Shown in pieces: positions 17,531-26,424 of a DNA stretch of 64,000 nucleotides. Source of the stretch: Actinomadura montaniterrae (lineage in GTDB: Bacteria > Actinomycetota > Actinomycetes > Streptosporangiales > Streptosporangiaceae); assembly GCF_008923365.1 (NCBI RefSeq), contig NZ_WBMR01000018.1:18754-82753 (forward strand), read 5' to 3'. The notes beneath the pieces were generated by a model. It did no database searches and was not told where the DNA came from. It worked only from the letters and a program-made list of their open reading frames with translations. Within the stretch, counting starts at the first letter, position 1, and each line of letters begins with the position of its first letter. The translations under genes were made by a program, and so were the position numbers.

Positions 17531-18484
17531 TCAGGAGAGGGTGTCGGCCCAGTCGGTCAGGGTGCTGACGAAGAGGGCCGGGTCTTCCATGTGCATGGCA
17601 TGGCCCATGCGCGGGAAAGAGCGGTAGTCGACCTTTTGGCCTGCGTTGGTGATGAGTTCCCTGGTGCGGGTGGCCTGGAGGTCGGACAGCGCGCCGATCA
17701 GGCGGCCGGTGTGCTCGTCGACCATGCGGAAGTGGTGGGTGAGCAGGACCGGAACCTTGACCGAGGCGAGCATGCGGGCGTGGTCGCAGCTCGCGGCGAC
17801 GGTTCCGGTCCAGAAGGCGCGGGCCCATTCGGGGTCGTATTCCTTGAGGTTCTGGGGTGGTTCGTCGCCGGTGGCCTGGTCGTTGAAGAGGGCGGCGAGC
17901 GGGCCGGGGAGTTCGCGTGGAGCGGCTTCGCGCATGCCTTTCCAGTCGCCGATGCTCCATTGGTCGCCGAGGTATTTGCTCCAGAGCGCGAACATCGGGC
18001 CGACGCCCTGGCGCAGCGACTGCCCGCAGGAGGTGTCGACCTCGGAGTGGAACAGGGGCGGGTCCTCGTAGTGGGCGCCGCGGATACTGCCGGGCACGCC
18101 GTAGGCCGACAGCCACGCCGACATCACGCCACCGGAGGACAGGCCGCTGACGATGACGGGGCGCTGGATGCGGCCCGCGATGAAGCGGACGAGGTCGGCG
18201 CCGAAGTTGTCGAGCGTGTAGCGGCCGGGGGTGCGAGTGGAGCGTCCTTGCCCGCGCAGGTCGACGGCGAACACCTCGAAGTCCTGTTCGAGCAGGTGCA
18301 TCGCCTGTTCGTATCCCCACCAGGACTCGGACTGGCCGGGGATGAGCAGAAGGGCGGGGAGGTCGGGTGTGCCGGCGACGGCGTAGTTGAGGTGGACTTC
18401 GCCGGTGTCGAACAGGTGCTCGTCGTAGGCGTGCGGGACGTAGGTCGCGTCCGGGTTGTGCGGTCCGTACTGCGAAGTTGCCAT
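17531..18484 (-). CDS. Alpha/beta hydrolase (317 aa)
   Basis: Cytosolic protein without a signal sequence. It shows LLLIPGQSESWWGYE (oxyanion loop), VDLRGQGRST, the elbow VSGLSSGGVMSAW and a late RMGHAMHMEDP with the catalytic His. Members of this group hydrolyse esters or epoxides. It is the last gene after the S15-type hydrolase, with a strong hairpin between them at 18506-18543, so it may be only partly co-transcribed. Substrate unknown. Confidence 0.75.
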   Translation of the reverse strand: MATSQYGPHNPDATYVPHAYDEHLFDTGEVHLNYAVAGTPDLPALLLIPGQSESWWGYEQAMHLLEQDFEVFAVDLRGQGRSTRTPGRYTLDNFGADLVRFIAGRIQRPVIVSGLSSGGVMSAWLSAYGVPGSIRGAHYEDPPLFHSEVDTSCGQSLRQGVGPMFALWSKYLGDQWSIGDWKGMREAAPRELPGPLAALFNDQATGDEPPQNLKEYDPEWARAFWTGTVAASCDHARMLASVKVPVLLTHHFRMVDEHTGRLIGALSDLQATRTRELITNAGQKVDYRSFPRMGHAMHMEDPALFVSTLTDWADTLS

Positions 18485-18505
18485 GGCTCTCCTCGGGCGG
18501 GGAAG

Positions 18506-18543
18506 TCCGGCCCCGGATCCGGCGCGCTGGATCCGGGGCCGGA
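18506..18543 (-). terminator. Strong hairpin between S15 hydrolase and alpha/beta hydrolase genes
   Basis: Perfect 15-bp arms (18506-18520 and 18529-18543) around an 8-nt loop, 10 bp past the stop of the S15-type gene. There is no T-run, as is common for terminators in high-GC bacteria. It could terminate or attenuate transcription into the gene at 18484. Confidence 0.5.
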
Positions 18544-18552
18544 GCTGTGGGG

Positions 18553-20433
18553 TCAGTTGGTGACGGCGCGGAGCGGGACGGTCAGGTAGCTGGGGTTGCT
18601 CGGGTCGCGGTGGACGGTGGCGATGCCGAACCGTTCCGGGCTCTGCAGGGAGGGCATGATGTGCGGGGTGTCGGAGCCGGAGACGGTGAGGCGGAGCCGG
18701 TGTCCGGGCTTGAGGATCCAGTCGGTGGCCAGGATCTCGATGTGCATGGTGGCCTGCTGCCCGGGGCTGACGGGCTGTGCCCTGTCGGGCGTGTAGTAGT
18801 GGTAGGGCTCGATGGGGTCGCCGTTGGCGGCGTAGACGGTTTTAGCGGGGTCGTAGGAGCGGCGGCTGGTGAGCAGGACTCCCTGGGTCATCGGTGTGGA
18901 GTGGCCGTCGGGTGCGACGTCGGAGAGCCGCCCGACCCAGCTGGCGTCCTTGGCCGTGCTCGATCCGCGCAGCGTGAGGCCGACCGAACCGGCGATCTGG
19001 GTGGCGGTGGTGAACGGCTGGGTGGTGTAGGTGAAGGAGTGCTTCTCCTCGGGACGGTTGTCGGTGTTGCAGGGGACGCCTTCGGGGATCGCTCCGCCGA
19101 GGAATTGGGTGGTGGAGCGGGAGCACAGGCCGCCGAGCAGGTTGAACTGGCCGGTGTCGGCTCCGCCGGTGGTGGGCGGTGCGGCGGCGAGCGTGCCGTC
19201 GTTGAGCGAGGTGGCGGTGCCGCTCTTGGTGCCGTTCAGATAGAGGCGCCGGTAGTCGGTGGCGGTGGAGGGCCAGTCCTTGTACTGGGTCCAGCGGTCG
19301 GCGCCCTGGTCGTAGAGGGTGACCGGACCGACCTTGTCGATCCCGTTGTTCCGGCCCTTGAGCCAGTGGTCGAACCAGGCGACCGCCAGCTGCATCTTGG
19401 TCGGCGACGGGGTCTCTTCCGGCTTGACGGACTTGTTGAGGGTGTAGTGGGTCCAGGGGCCGATGACGAGCTGCTTGCGGCCAGGCTGGAGCTTCATGTC
19501 GCGGTACTGGCGTGGCGAGGAACGGAAGAACAGGTCCTCCCAGCCGGTGTAGACCAGGGTGGCTGCTTTGATCTTGGTGACGTCCAGGGAGCGCTCGCGC
19601 CAGTCGGCGTTGTCCCAGTTGTTCTGGCCGTTGAACAGCTTGATGAGCTGGTCGAACCGCCACGGGATTCCGTTGCCGTCGGCAGCGAGGCGCTTGCGCA
19701 GGATCTCCAGGGCCTTGGCCGGGTCGTCCAGGGACGGGCTCGGGAGCGTGCCGGTGAGTTCCAGCAGGAACCACAGGAAGGACGGTGAGGCCCAGTGTCC
19801 GCCGTCGGCCATGAACTCGCGGTAGATGTCGACCGGTGACGCGCCGGCGACGACTGCCTTGAGGGCCGGTGGCGCGATCTCGGCGGTCCGGTTCGCAGAT
19901 GCGCCGTAGTAGGAGAATCCGGCCGCGCCGACCTTTCCGGTGGACCAGGGCTGCTTGGCCGCCCATTGGACGATCTCGTAGGAGTCCTTGCGCTCGCGGG
20001 AGTCCAGCGCGCGGAAGCTGCCGTCGGAGTTTCCGGTGCCGCGCACGTCCACGATGACCTCGACATACCCGTACCTGGCGTAATCGGAGTCGGTGAGCAG
20101 CGCGACCGGCTTTCCGTAGCAGCCCTGGACGACCACGACCGGGAACCGTCCAGGGGCGGGACTGCCGTCGGCGAGCGCCGGCCGGGTGACATCGGCCCGC
20201 AGGACGACCCCGTCGTCCATCGGGATCTCCACGTCGACGGTGCGGGCCTCGCGCGGGTAGGACGGCTTGGGGACGGTGTAGTTCGCCCAGGCGTCCGGAC
20301 CTGAGGGCGCCTTCGCCTGCGGACGGATAGAGGCCTTGGCCGGGGCGGCCTCGGCGATGGGCATCGCGCCGAGGACGCAGGTCAGGGCGGTCGCCGATGC
20401 GGCCGCCAGCGTGATGGAGCCGAGCCGGTTCAT
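18553..20433 (-). CDS. Exported CocE/NonD-type S15 family hydrolase
   Basis: 626 aa from ATG 20433 (AAGGAG six bases upstream favours this over ATG 20439). The N-terminus is a Sec-type signal ending near PIAEAAPA. The catalytic domain has VVVVQGCYGKP, VDVRGTGNSDG, the nucleophile elbow GFSYYGASA and VIGPWTHYTL; the C-terminal X-Pro-dipeptidase-like beta domain contains LRGSSTAKD and GHRLRLTVSGSD. Family members cleave esters (cocaine esterase), acyl peptides or beta-lactam side chains. It is in the minus-strand aromatic module, 62 bp after the Tat-exported amidohydrolase, and may release the aromatic moiety outside the cell (inference). Confidence 0.8.
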   Translation of the reverse strand: MNRLGSITLAAASATALTCVLGAMPIAEAAPAKASIRPQAKAPSGPDAWANYTVPKPSYPREARTVDVEIPMDDGVVLRADVTRPALADGSPAPGRFPVVVVQGCYGKPVALLTDSDYARYGYVEVIVDVRGTGNSDGSFRALDSRERKDSYEIVQWAAKQPWSTGKVGAAGFSYYGASANRTAEIAPPALKAVVAGASPVDIYREFMADGGHWASPSFLWFLLELTGTLPSPSLDDPAKALEILRKRLAADGNGIPWRFDQLIKLFNGQNNWDNADWRERSLDVTKIKAATLVYTGWEDLFFRSSPRQYRDMKLQPGRKQLVIGPWTHYTLNKSVKPEETPSPTKMQLAVAWFDHWLKGRNNGIDKVGPVTLYDQGADRWTQYKDWPSTATDYRRLYLNGTKSGTATSLNDGTLAAAPPTTGGADTGQFNLLGGLCSRSTTQFLGGAIPEGVPCNTDNRPEEKHSFTYTTQPFTTATQIAGSVGLTLRGSSTAKDASWVGRLSDVAPDGHSTPMTQGVLLTSRRSYDPAKTVYAANGDPIEPYHYYTPDRAQPVSPGQQATMHIEILATDWILKPGHRLRLTVSGSDTPHIMPSLQSPERFGIATVHRDPSNPSYLTVPLRAVTN

Positions 20434-20501
20434 TCTCATCTCCTTGGATCGCACGCCGAAGCGGCGCCCCCGAGGACAGACGATGTTGTGGATCGGTTTT
20501 C

Positions 20502-21611
20502 TCAGTCGTGCAGGGCCTTTGCGAGGCGGGGGAGCTGGCGCAGGGCGTTGCTCCGTTCGACCTGGCGGCGCTGGGCGCTGGTGAAGGTGTCGCTGAGCTG
20601 GGGTTGAGGGTCGCCCTTGCCCTGCAGGGTGAGCTCGCTGAAGGGCCAGTCGCTGCCGAAGACGACGTGGTCGCGGCCGGTGACCTCCAGCACGCTCTTC
20701 ATCGCCGAGGCGGCGGGGCTGAGCGCGGTGTCGTAGTAGAAGCCGCGGATGTGGGCGGGGATGTCCGGGAGCACCTTGTTGACCGGGTCTGGGAGCGAGA
20801 AGCCGTTGATGAGCGCGAGGCGCTTGGCCAGGAACGGGACGGTGCCGCCGGCGTGGGCGAGCTGGAACCGGATGGTCGGGTACCGCTTGATCGTCCCGGT
20901 GTACATCAGATTGGTGGCGGCGCGGGTGGTGTCGAAGGTGAACTCGTAAAGGAAGTCGGGCAGTGGCAGTTCGGGCTTGTTGCTCGCCGGCACCGCGGCG
21001 GGGTGGACGAAGACGTAGGCGTTGCGGCGGGCCAGTTCCGCCATGAGGGGTTCGAAACGCAGGTCGCCGAGGTAGACGCCGTTGTAGGACGAGAGCAGGA
21101 CGACTCCGTCGAGCTTCAGGTGGTCCAGCGCGTACTTCAGCTCGGCGATGGAGGCCGTGACGTCGGGCATCGGCAGTACGGCGAGACCGCCGAAGGTGGT
21201 GGGCTTGTCGGCGATGAGGCTGGCGGCGTACTCGTTGCAGTACTGGGCCAGCTGCCGGGCCTGGTCTCCGGACAGAAACGACACCCCGGGATCGGATATC
21301 GAAAGGACCTGCGCCTGGATCCCGTAGCGGCCCATGAACTCCTGCGCGCGCTCTGGCGACCATTGCGGTGTCGGGTAGCCGCCGATCGTGACGTATCCGT
21401 GCGCCAGCAGCGCGTTGCGGTAATCGGGCGGCAGGAAATGCGCATGCATGTCGATGCGGTACGGGGCGCCGTTGGACGATGCGGCGGCATGGGCGGCAGT
21501 GAGTGGTGCGAGCGTCGCCGACGTCGCGATGGCCGCGCCCAACAGGGTGCGCCGCGTGACGGGGGCCCGGCTCGCGGCGAGCGATGGTGGAGTGGGGCCG
21601 GTGTCTGCCAT
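20502..21611 (-). CDS. Tat-exported amidohydrolase-2 family protein (ACMSD/resorcylate-decarboxylase-like)
   Basis: 369 aa. The N-terminus has VTRRTLLGAAIATS and a hydrophobic stretch ending TAAHAA, a twin-arginine signal that suggests export of a folded, metal-loaded enzyme. The mature domain has MHAHFLPP (metal-binding HxH), FVHPAA, LAHAGG and VFGSDWPF. This is the fold of ACMSD, gamma-resorcylate decarboxylase and related hydrolases. It is a clear paralogue of the protein at 29891-30817, which lacks the leader; both contain DGVVLL...YLGD..FEPLMAEL. It lies 121 bp downstream of the flavin reductase in the minus module. Confidence 0.8.
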   Translation of the reverse strand: MADTGPTPPSLAASRAPVTRRTLLGAAIATSATLAPLTAAHAAASSNGAPYRIDMHAHFLPPDYRNALLAHGYVTIGGYPTPQWSPERAQEFMGRYGIQAQVLSISDPGVSFLSGDQARQLAQYCNEYAASLIADKPTTFGGLAVLPMPDVTASIAELKYALDHLKLDGVVLLSSYNGVYLGDLRFEPLMAELARRNAYVFVHPAAVPASNKPELPLPDFLYEFTFDTTRAATNLMYTGTIKRYPTIRFQLAHAGGTVPFLAKRLALINGFSLPDPVNKVLPDIPAHIRGFYYDTALSPAASAMKSVLEVTGRDHVVFGSDWPFSELTLQGKGDPQPQLSDTFTSAQRRQVERSNALRQLPRLAKALHD

Positions 21612-21732
21612 GGTGATCGCTCCTTGGGGGTGGTGTGAGCGGAAGGCGGCGTGCCGGTCTGCCGGCGGAGGCAGGTCTATCCCTGTACGTCCCGGGTCGG
21701 GGGCGGGCGCGGCCGTCGTTCGGCCTGGCGGG

Positions 21733-22224
21733 TCAGGAGGCCAGGCGGGTGTAGCGGCCGGAGTGGAAGATCAGCGGACCGCGGTCTTGGGCGATGGACC
21801 AGCAAGTCGCGCGGGCGATGACGAGCTCGTGGTCGCCCGCGGGATGGATGGCCTCGATCTCGCAGTCGAGCCAGGCGAGGCCGTCGGGCAGCAGTGGATG
21901 GCCCGCTGGCGTCTGCGCCCAGTCCCGTCCGGCGAACCGGTCGGTGTCGCGGGCGGCGAAGGTGCGGCAGACGTCCTCGTGCTCGTCGCCCAGGATGGTG
22001 ACCGCGAACCCGCCGGCGGCGCGGACGGCCGGCCAGGTGGTGGACGTCCGCGCCGCGCACAGGGCGATGAGCGGCGGGTCCAGGGACACCGAGGTGAAGG
22101 AGTTGGCCGCCATCCCGGCCGGACCGGTCGGAGTTTTCGCGGTGACCAGGACGACGCCGGTGGTGAAGCGGCCCAGTACGTCGCGGAAGGAGCGCTGGGC
22201 CGCCTCCTTGTCTGCCGAGTGCAC
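21733..22224 (-). CDS. Flavin reductase, partner of the two-component hydroxylase (HsaB-like)
   Basis: 163 aa from GTG 22224. It has FRDVLGRFTTGVVLVTA and GMAANSFTSVSLDPPLIALC, the core of HpaC/HsaB-type short-chain flavin reductases, and a late YTRL end. It would supply reduced flavin to the acyl-CoA-dehydrogenase-fold hydroxylase encoded at 23998-25167. It lies 8 bp after the C-C hydrolase gene. Confidence 0.85.
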   Translation of the reverse strand: MHSADKEAAQRSFRDVLGRFTTGVVLVTAKTPTGPAGMAANSFTSVSLDPPLIALCAARTSTTWPAVRAAGGFAVTILGDEHEDVCRTFAARDTDRFAGRDWAQTPAGHPLLPDGLAWLDCEIEAIHPAGDHELVIARATCWSIAQDRGPLIFHSGRYTRLAS

Positions 22225-22232
22225 GGTCTCTC

Positions 22233-23072
22233 CTAGATGCGGCCGGTGAGGAAGGCGCCGACGACGAAGGCGAACCGTTCGGGCTGCTCGATCTGCGCCC
22301 AGTGGCCGGCGTTCGGCATGACGTACAGCTGCGCGTCGGGGATGTGCTCGGCGAAGTAGTGCCCGGCCGCCAGGGGCATGATCCGGTCCTCGCGCCCGTG
22401 CACGACGAGGGTCGGGTTGCGCAGCCCGGCGAGCTGCTCCGGTTCGTAGAGGCCGGGCAGGTTGTGCGCGAACGTCGCCAGGTGCGAGCGGCGGACCTCG
22501 GGACGCTGGATGCGCTCCATCCGGCTTTCGGCGATCTTTTCCAGGTCCTCCCCCAGCTGGGACGGGTCGTGGGTCATCGCGCGCATCAGATCGGCGAGGG
22601 CCTCGACGGTCGGATCGTCGTAGTAGGTGACGAGCTTGAGCAGGTCCTCGGTGGGCGGGACGGGGGCGCCGCCGCTGCCCATCAGCACGATCCGCCCGAT
22701 CCGGTCGGGGTGCTGGAGCGCCATGCCCAGGCCGATGATGCCGCCCATGGAGTTGCCGACCAGGTGAGCGCGGGCGATGCCGAGCTCGTCCAGTAGCCCG
22801 ATCAGGGTGTCGATGCGCAGTTGCGTGAAGTCCGCTGCGGTCGGCGGGGGCGGGTCGGGGTGGCTGGAGTCGCCGAACCCGATCACGTCCGGCGCGATGT
22901 TGTGCAGGTCCCCGGACAGGTCGCCGATGACCCGCTCCCAGTTGGACAGGGCGGTCGCGCCGGGGCCCGAGCCGTGCAGCCACAGCACCGCCTCGCTCGA
23001 CGAGTCGCCGGTCTCGTGGACGTGGAAGCGGTGGTCGCCGACGGGGACGTCGGCCGTGGTGATGGTGCTCAT
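22233..23072 (-). CDS. Meta-cleavage product C-C hydrolase (HsaD/BphD-like alpha/beta hydrolase)
   Basis: 279 aa; ATG 23072 overlaps the dioxygenase stop by ATGA. It shows WLHGSGPGATALSNW (oxyanion loop of MCP hydrolases), VIGFGDSS, the elbow VGNSMGGIIGLGMAL, VHGREDRIMPL (Asp) and MPNAGHWAQIEQP (His). This Ser/Asp/His set and the HGSGPGA motif are characteristic of enzymes splitting 2-hydroxy-6-oxo-dienoates after extradiol cleavage. It is translationally coupled to the extradiol dioxygenase, so it most likely acts on that enzyme's product. Confidence 0.85.
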   Translation of the reverse strand: MSTITTADVPVGDHRFHVHETGDSSSEAVLWLHGSGPGATALSNWERVIGDLSGDLHNIAPDVIGFGDSSHPDPPPPTAADFTQLRIDTLIGLLDELGIARAHLVGNSMGGIIGLGMALQHPDRIGRIVLMGSGGAPVPPTEDLLKLVTYYDDPTVEALADLMRAMTHDPSQLGEDLEKIAESRMERIQRPEVRRSHLATFAHNLPGLYEPEQLAGLRNPTLVVHGREDRIMPLAAGHYFAEHIPDAQLYVMPNAGHWAQIEQPERFAFVVGAFLTGRI

Positions 23073-23974
23073 TGGTCGTCTCCGGGGAAGGGGCGGGCGA
23101 TGCCGGGCAGCAGCGGTTCGGCGGGCGGGTGGTGACCCCAGATGCTGAAGGAGTCGTAGGCGCGCGGCGTGGTCGCGGTGTCGTCGACCTGGAGCCCACC
23201 GTGGCCGTACTCGATCTCGAACCCGGACGGGGTGCGGACGTAGAAGGAGGTCATCAGGTCGTTGACGTGCCGGCCGAGCGTCATGGCGAGGGGGATCTCG
23301 CGTTTGAGGACCTCGTCGTAGGCGGTGCCGACGTCGTCCAGCGACGCCGTCTCCAGCATCAGGTGGTGGTAGCCGACGACGCCGGGGACCTCGGCCAGCG
23401 CCAGGGAGTGGTGGCGGGTGTTGCAGTGGTAGAACCGGATCGTCATGCCCTGCGCGTTGATCTGGTCGGACAGCCGGAAGCCCATCACCTCGCAGTAGAA
23501 GGCCTCCGCGTCGGCCAAGCTCGGGACGACCAGGACCGCGTGCCCGAGGCCCTGCGCCCCGGTGACGAAGCCCGACATCGGGCGGCCGGGACGGAACGAC
23601 GCGGGGACGGTCCGCTGCCCCCAGCTCAGCTCGTGCCGGAACCCGAACAGGTCCACGAACCATGCAAGCTCGACGACCGCGCGCTCGGTCGTGAGTTCCG
23701 AGTCGCCCTGCTGGACTGTGACGCCGAGGTCGGAGAGCCGGGCCTTCGCCTCGGCCAGGGCGCGGGGGCCGTCGACCGCCCAGCCCAGGTAGGCCAGGTC
23801 GTCGTGGTCGCCGGGGTGAATGCTGATGCGGTGCGCGGCCTCATCGACCCGCAGCCGCACCGACCCGTCCGGGCCCGGTCCGGCCAGCTCGGCGCCGAGG
23901 ATCTCCGGGCCGAACGTCTCCCACTCCTTGGCGGCCGGTGAGATGAAGCCGATGTAGCTCAATGCCTGGATCAT
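23069..23974 (-). CDS. Type I extradiol ring-cleavage dioxygenase (HsaC/BphC-like)
   Basis: 301 aa, the two-domain length of BphC/HsaC. The catalytic domain has His145 (GLGHAVLV), the active-site His pair 188-189 (RHHSLAL), His204 (YHHLML), His236 (GRHVND), Tyr245 and Glu255 (GFEIEYG), matching the iron ligands and acid/base residues of the family. It would cleave a catechol next to the hydroxyl groups. The ring substrate is probably bicyclic or alkyl-substituted because the nearest types are biphenyl and steroid enzymes, but I cannot identify it. Confidence 0.87.
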   Translation of the reverse strand: MIQALSYIGFISPAAKEWETFGPEILGAELAGPGPDGSVRLRVDEAAHRISIHPGDHDDLAYLGWAVDGPRALAEAKARLSDLGVTVQQGDSELTTERAVVELAWFVDLFGFRHELSWGQRTVPASFRPGRPMSGFVTGAQGLGHAVLVVPSLADAEAFYCEVMGFRLSDQINAQGMTIRFYHCNTRHHSLALAEVPGVVGYHHLMLETASLDDVGTAYDEVLKREIPLAMTLGRHVNDLMTSFYVRTPSGFEIEYGHGGLQVDDTATTPRAYDSFSIWGHHPPAEPLLPGIARPFPGDDQ

Positions 23975-23997
23975 CGTGGGCGCTCCTGTTCGGGAGG

Positions 23998-25167
23998 TCA
24001 GGCGGTCAGGACCTGCGGGCCCGCGCCCAGCAGGTGGCCGGCGTAGTTGCGCGCGTGCCCTTCGGGCGTGAGGTAGGCGTGGCCCAGCGCGGTCTGGACG
24101 TCTTGGAACAGCCGGTGCAGCGGGTGATCGGTGTAGGCGGTGCGTCCCGTGGTCGCGTGGTACAGGCCATGGACGGCGGCGCCGACCACTTCGCAGCCGT
24201 GGTTGACGTCCCAGCGGATCCGCGCGAGATAGTCATCGGACGGGTGCTCGCCCTGCTCGGCCATCGCCTGCATCTCGATGACGGCGCGGCGCAGCTTGGA
24301 GGCCGCCGCGTCCCACGTCCACTCCGCCTCCGCCAGCCGGATCTGGGTGAGCGGGTCATCCCGCTGAGCGACCTTGGGGGGCACGACCCGGTTCGCGGTC
24401 ACTTCGGTCCACGCGTCCAGGAAGCCTCGTGCCATGCCGAACACTGACGCCGCCAGCACCAGGTTGAACACCGCCGACCACGACAGCCGGTACAGCGGGC
24501 CGTCGTTGCGCTCCTGCCCCGGCAGCGGGTTCCACGCCGCGTAGTCCAGGTGCGACTGCACCCGGTGATCCGGGACGAAGGCCCCGGTAACCACGATGTC
24601 CTTGGAGCCGGTGCCGCGCAGGCCGGCCGTGTGCCAGTTGTCGTCGATCTCGTACTCGCCCGGCAGCACCAGCAGTGACCGGTAGTCCGGGATCTTCACG
24701 CCCTCACCGAGGTCGAGAACGTCGACGATCGCACCCAGGTTGACGCCGTTGCCGTGGTCGCAGCCCGAGGAGAACGACCAGCGGCCCTCCAGCCGGTACC
24801 CGCCGTCCACCCGCGTCGCCTTGCCCGTCGGCATGTACGACGACGAATGGATCCGTGTCGGGTCCTCGCCCCACATCTCCTGCTGCGCGCGCTCGTCGAA
24901 CAGCGCCAGTTGCCAGGGGTGCACGCCCATCACGCCCATCACCCAGCCCGCCGACGGGTTGGCCCGCGACACCTCGATCACCGCGTCCATGAACTCGCTC
25001 AGCGGGACCTCGCCGCCACCCCAGCGGGCCGGCTGCAACGCCCGCACCAGCCCCGAGTCGACCAGCAGCTTCCACGTCGCGTCCGGCAGCCGGCGCAGCC
25101 GGTCCCCCTCGTCCACGGCCGCCGCCAGCTCCGGCGCGAGCCGCCGCGCCGTCTCCACCACCGTCAT
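23998..25167 (-). CDS. Two-component flavin-dependent aromatic hydroxylase, acyl-CoA-dehydrogenase fold (HsaA-like)
   Basis: 389 aa from ATG 25167, with GAGGAGG six bases upstream. It resembles HsaA and other group D hydroxylases: an N-terminal helical part, ARWGGGEVPLSEF, GWVMGVMGVHPWQLALF, a central beta domain (EGRWSFSSGCDHG, GLRGTGSKDI) and a helical C-terminus. These enzymes use reduced flavin from a separate reductase, here at 21733-22224, to ortho-hydroxylate a phenol. First gene of the minus module; two GGAAC palindromes lie 24 to 56 bp upstream of its start codon. Confidence 0.87.
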   Translation of the reverse strand: MTVVETARRLAPELAAAVDEGDRLRRLPDATWKLLVDSGLVRALQPARWGGGEVPLSEFMDAVIEVSRANPSAGWVMGVMGVHPWQLALFDERAQQEMWGEDPTRIHSSSYMPTGKATRVDGGYRLEGRWSFSSGCDHGNGVNLGAIVDVLDLGEGVKIPDYRSLLVLPGEYEIDDNWHTAGLRGTGSKDIVVTGAFVPDHRVQSHLDYAAWNPLPGQERNDGPLYRLSWSAVFNLVLAASVFGMARGFLDAWTEVTANRVVPPKVAQRDDPLTQIRLAEAEWTWDAAASKLRRAVIEMQAMAEQGEHPSDDYLARIRWDVNHGCEVVGAAVHGLYHATTGRTAYTDHPLHRLFQDVQTALGHAYLTPEGHARNYAGHLLGAGPQVLTA

Positions 25168-25190
25168 CCAGTACCTCCTCAACCGCCAGC

Positions 25191-25223
25191 GGAACGATCG
25201 GTCCAGTCCGGAACGATTGGTCC
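25191..25223. promoter_or_regulatory. Two GGAAC-type palindromes upstream of the minus meta-cleavage module
   Basis: GGAACGATCGGTCC at 25191-25204 and GGAACGATTGGTCC at 25210-25223, a pitch of 19 bp. The same type of pair with the same pitch is at 26363-26395 ahead of the plus module. A TetR gene lies between them. These are strong candidates for operators. Confidence 0.7.
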
Positions 25224-25576
25224 AGAGCGTAAGCGGCCACTGAGCACCCCGTCAACGGAGGTGGCGGATTTCCTTCACTCCCGTAGAGCCCAGCGGAAGC
25301 CGGTGCGTTCGTCGCCCATCCACAGCCGCGCCGCCGCTCTCGGCAACGCGACGATCTTCAGGCCCCAGCAGCCGGCATCACGAGTAGAGCGGTCGCCGAC
25401 GGCCGTTAGTGCGGCCGAACATGCGGTCCAGTCCATGGAAGGAGCGACCCCACCGAGGATGAAAGTCTCTGCCCCTTACGGGGGGACCGAGGCTGCCAGC
25501 GCCGGCCTGCGCCCGCAGCAGAGCTGCGAACGTTCCAGCGCGACCACCTTGCCCGACGTCGGCTTCGGGCCGTCGC
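25224..25576. other. Intergenic stretch without recognisable gene
   Basis: About 350 bp between the minus module promoter and the end of the TetR gene. Open frames exist on both strands, as expected at this GC content, but none has a ribosome site with a protein-like sequence. No hairpin or repeat was noticed. Confidence 0.4.
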
Positions 25577-26212
25577 TCAGACGGTCAACCGATCCCAGGC
25601 TGCGTCGACCACGATGGCGAGCAACTCGAACTGGCCGAGCAGGTCGAAGGTGTCCGGGGCGAGCTGATAGGCCAAAAAGAGCCCGTCGGCGGCCGCGAGC
25701 ATGAAGGCGGCGAGCTTGCGCGCGACCGCTTCGCGTTCAGCGGCCGACACGTCGGCCAGCATGGTCTGGAATTCCCGCGTGGCGAACGCGAGCACCTCGT
25801 TACGGATGCCCACGAACAACTCGCGCGCCTTGGCCTCGACCGGACGGCGCTCGAGAGTCAGCATCATGCCGAGCCGTAGAAACTCCGGCTGGTCGAGCAG
25901 GCTGGCGGCGATGGCTGCGGTGATCTCGCGCAACGCGCCAGCGCGGTCCAGATCCGGAGTCCGCGCCGATCCCGCTGCGATCAGGCGTTCTCGCCAGAGG
26001 TGGTAGCTGCGCTCGATCACAGCCGCGAGCAGGTCGTCCTTGTCGCGGAAGTGCCAGTAGATCGAGCTGCGCGGCAGCCCGGACCGCTCGCTGACCAGGG
26101 CGATGCTGGTGCCCTCGTAGCCGCGCTCGGCAGCGATCTCCACGGTCGCGTCGAGGATCCGCCGGCGCGATTCCTCGCCGTGCTGCTGTCGCCGCTCGGT
26201 CCTGGGGCCCAT
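25577..26212 (-). CDS. TetR-family regulator of the two meta-cleavage modules
   Basis: 211 aa from ATG 26212 with GGAAGGACAGGG upstream; the frame could extend to 26353 but that part overlaps the promoter. The HTH is RGYEGTSIALVSERSG followed by SSIYWHFRDKDDLLAAVIE. The ligand domain ends in a hydrophobic helix (ADGLFLAYQLAPDTFDLLGQ). It lies between the two divergent modules, each preceded by a pair of GGAAC palindromes, so it is the obvious candidate repressor for both and for itself. Inducer unknown, presumably an aromatic or a cleavage product. Confidence 0.85.
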   Translation of the reverse strand: MGPRTERRQQHGEESRRRILDATVEIAAERGYEGTSIALVSERSGLPRSSIYWHFRDKDDLLAAVIERSYHLWRERLIAAGSARTPDLDRAGALREITAAIAASLLDQPEFLRLGMMLTLERRPVEAKARELFVGIRNEVLAFATREFQTMLADVSAAEREAVARKLAAFMLAAADGLFLAYQLAPDTFDLLGQFELLAIVVDAAWDRLTV

Positions 26213-26362
26213 CCCTGTCCTTCCCGACCTGCCCTCCGCTGCGGGCACGTATCTCTCTCCAGTTTCCCAGGCCGAAGAACGTCGGCCGACAGAGCCTGTT
26301 CCCGATGGCCGAAAGATCCTGGCCTCCTGTTTGACGCCGCGTCTCACAATCACCTACTGTCT

Positions 26363-26395
26363 GGAACAATCGTTCCTGACTGTACCAATCGTTCC
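26363..26395. promoter_or_regulatory. Two GGAAC-type palindromes upstream of the plus meta-cleavage module
   Basis: GGAACAATCGTTCC (26363-26376) is a near-perfect palindrome and GTACCAATCGTTCC (26382-26395) a weaker one, 19 bp apart centre to centre. They end 30 bp before the GTG start of the MhpA-like gene and lie upstream of the TetR gene as well. Confidence 0.7.
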
Positions 26396-26424
26396 ATTCC
26401 GACACCGCAGGGAGGCGGGCCGCT

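Noticed and set aside
25202..25704. Plus-strand frame across the operator and TetR gene end
   Set aside because: It overlaps the operator pair and the TetR coding region and shows no domain.
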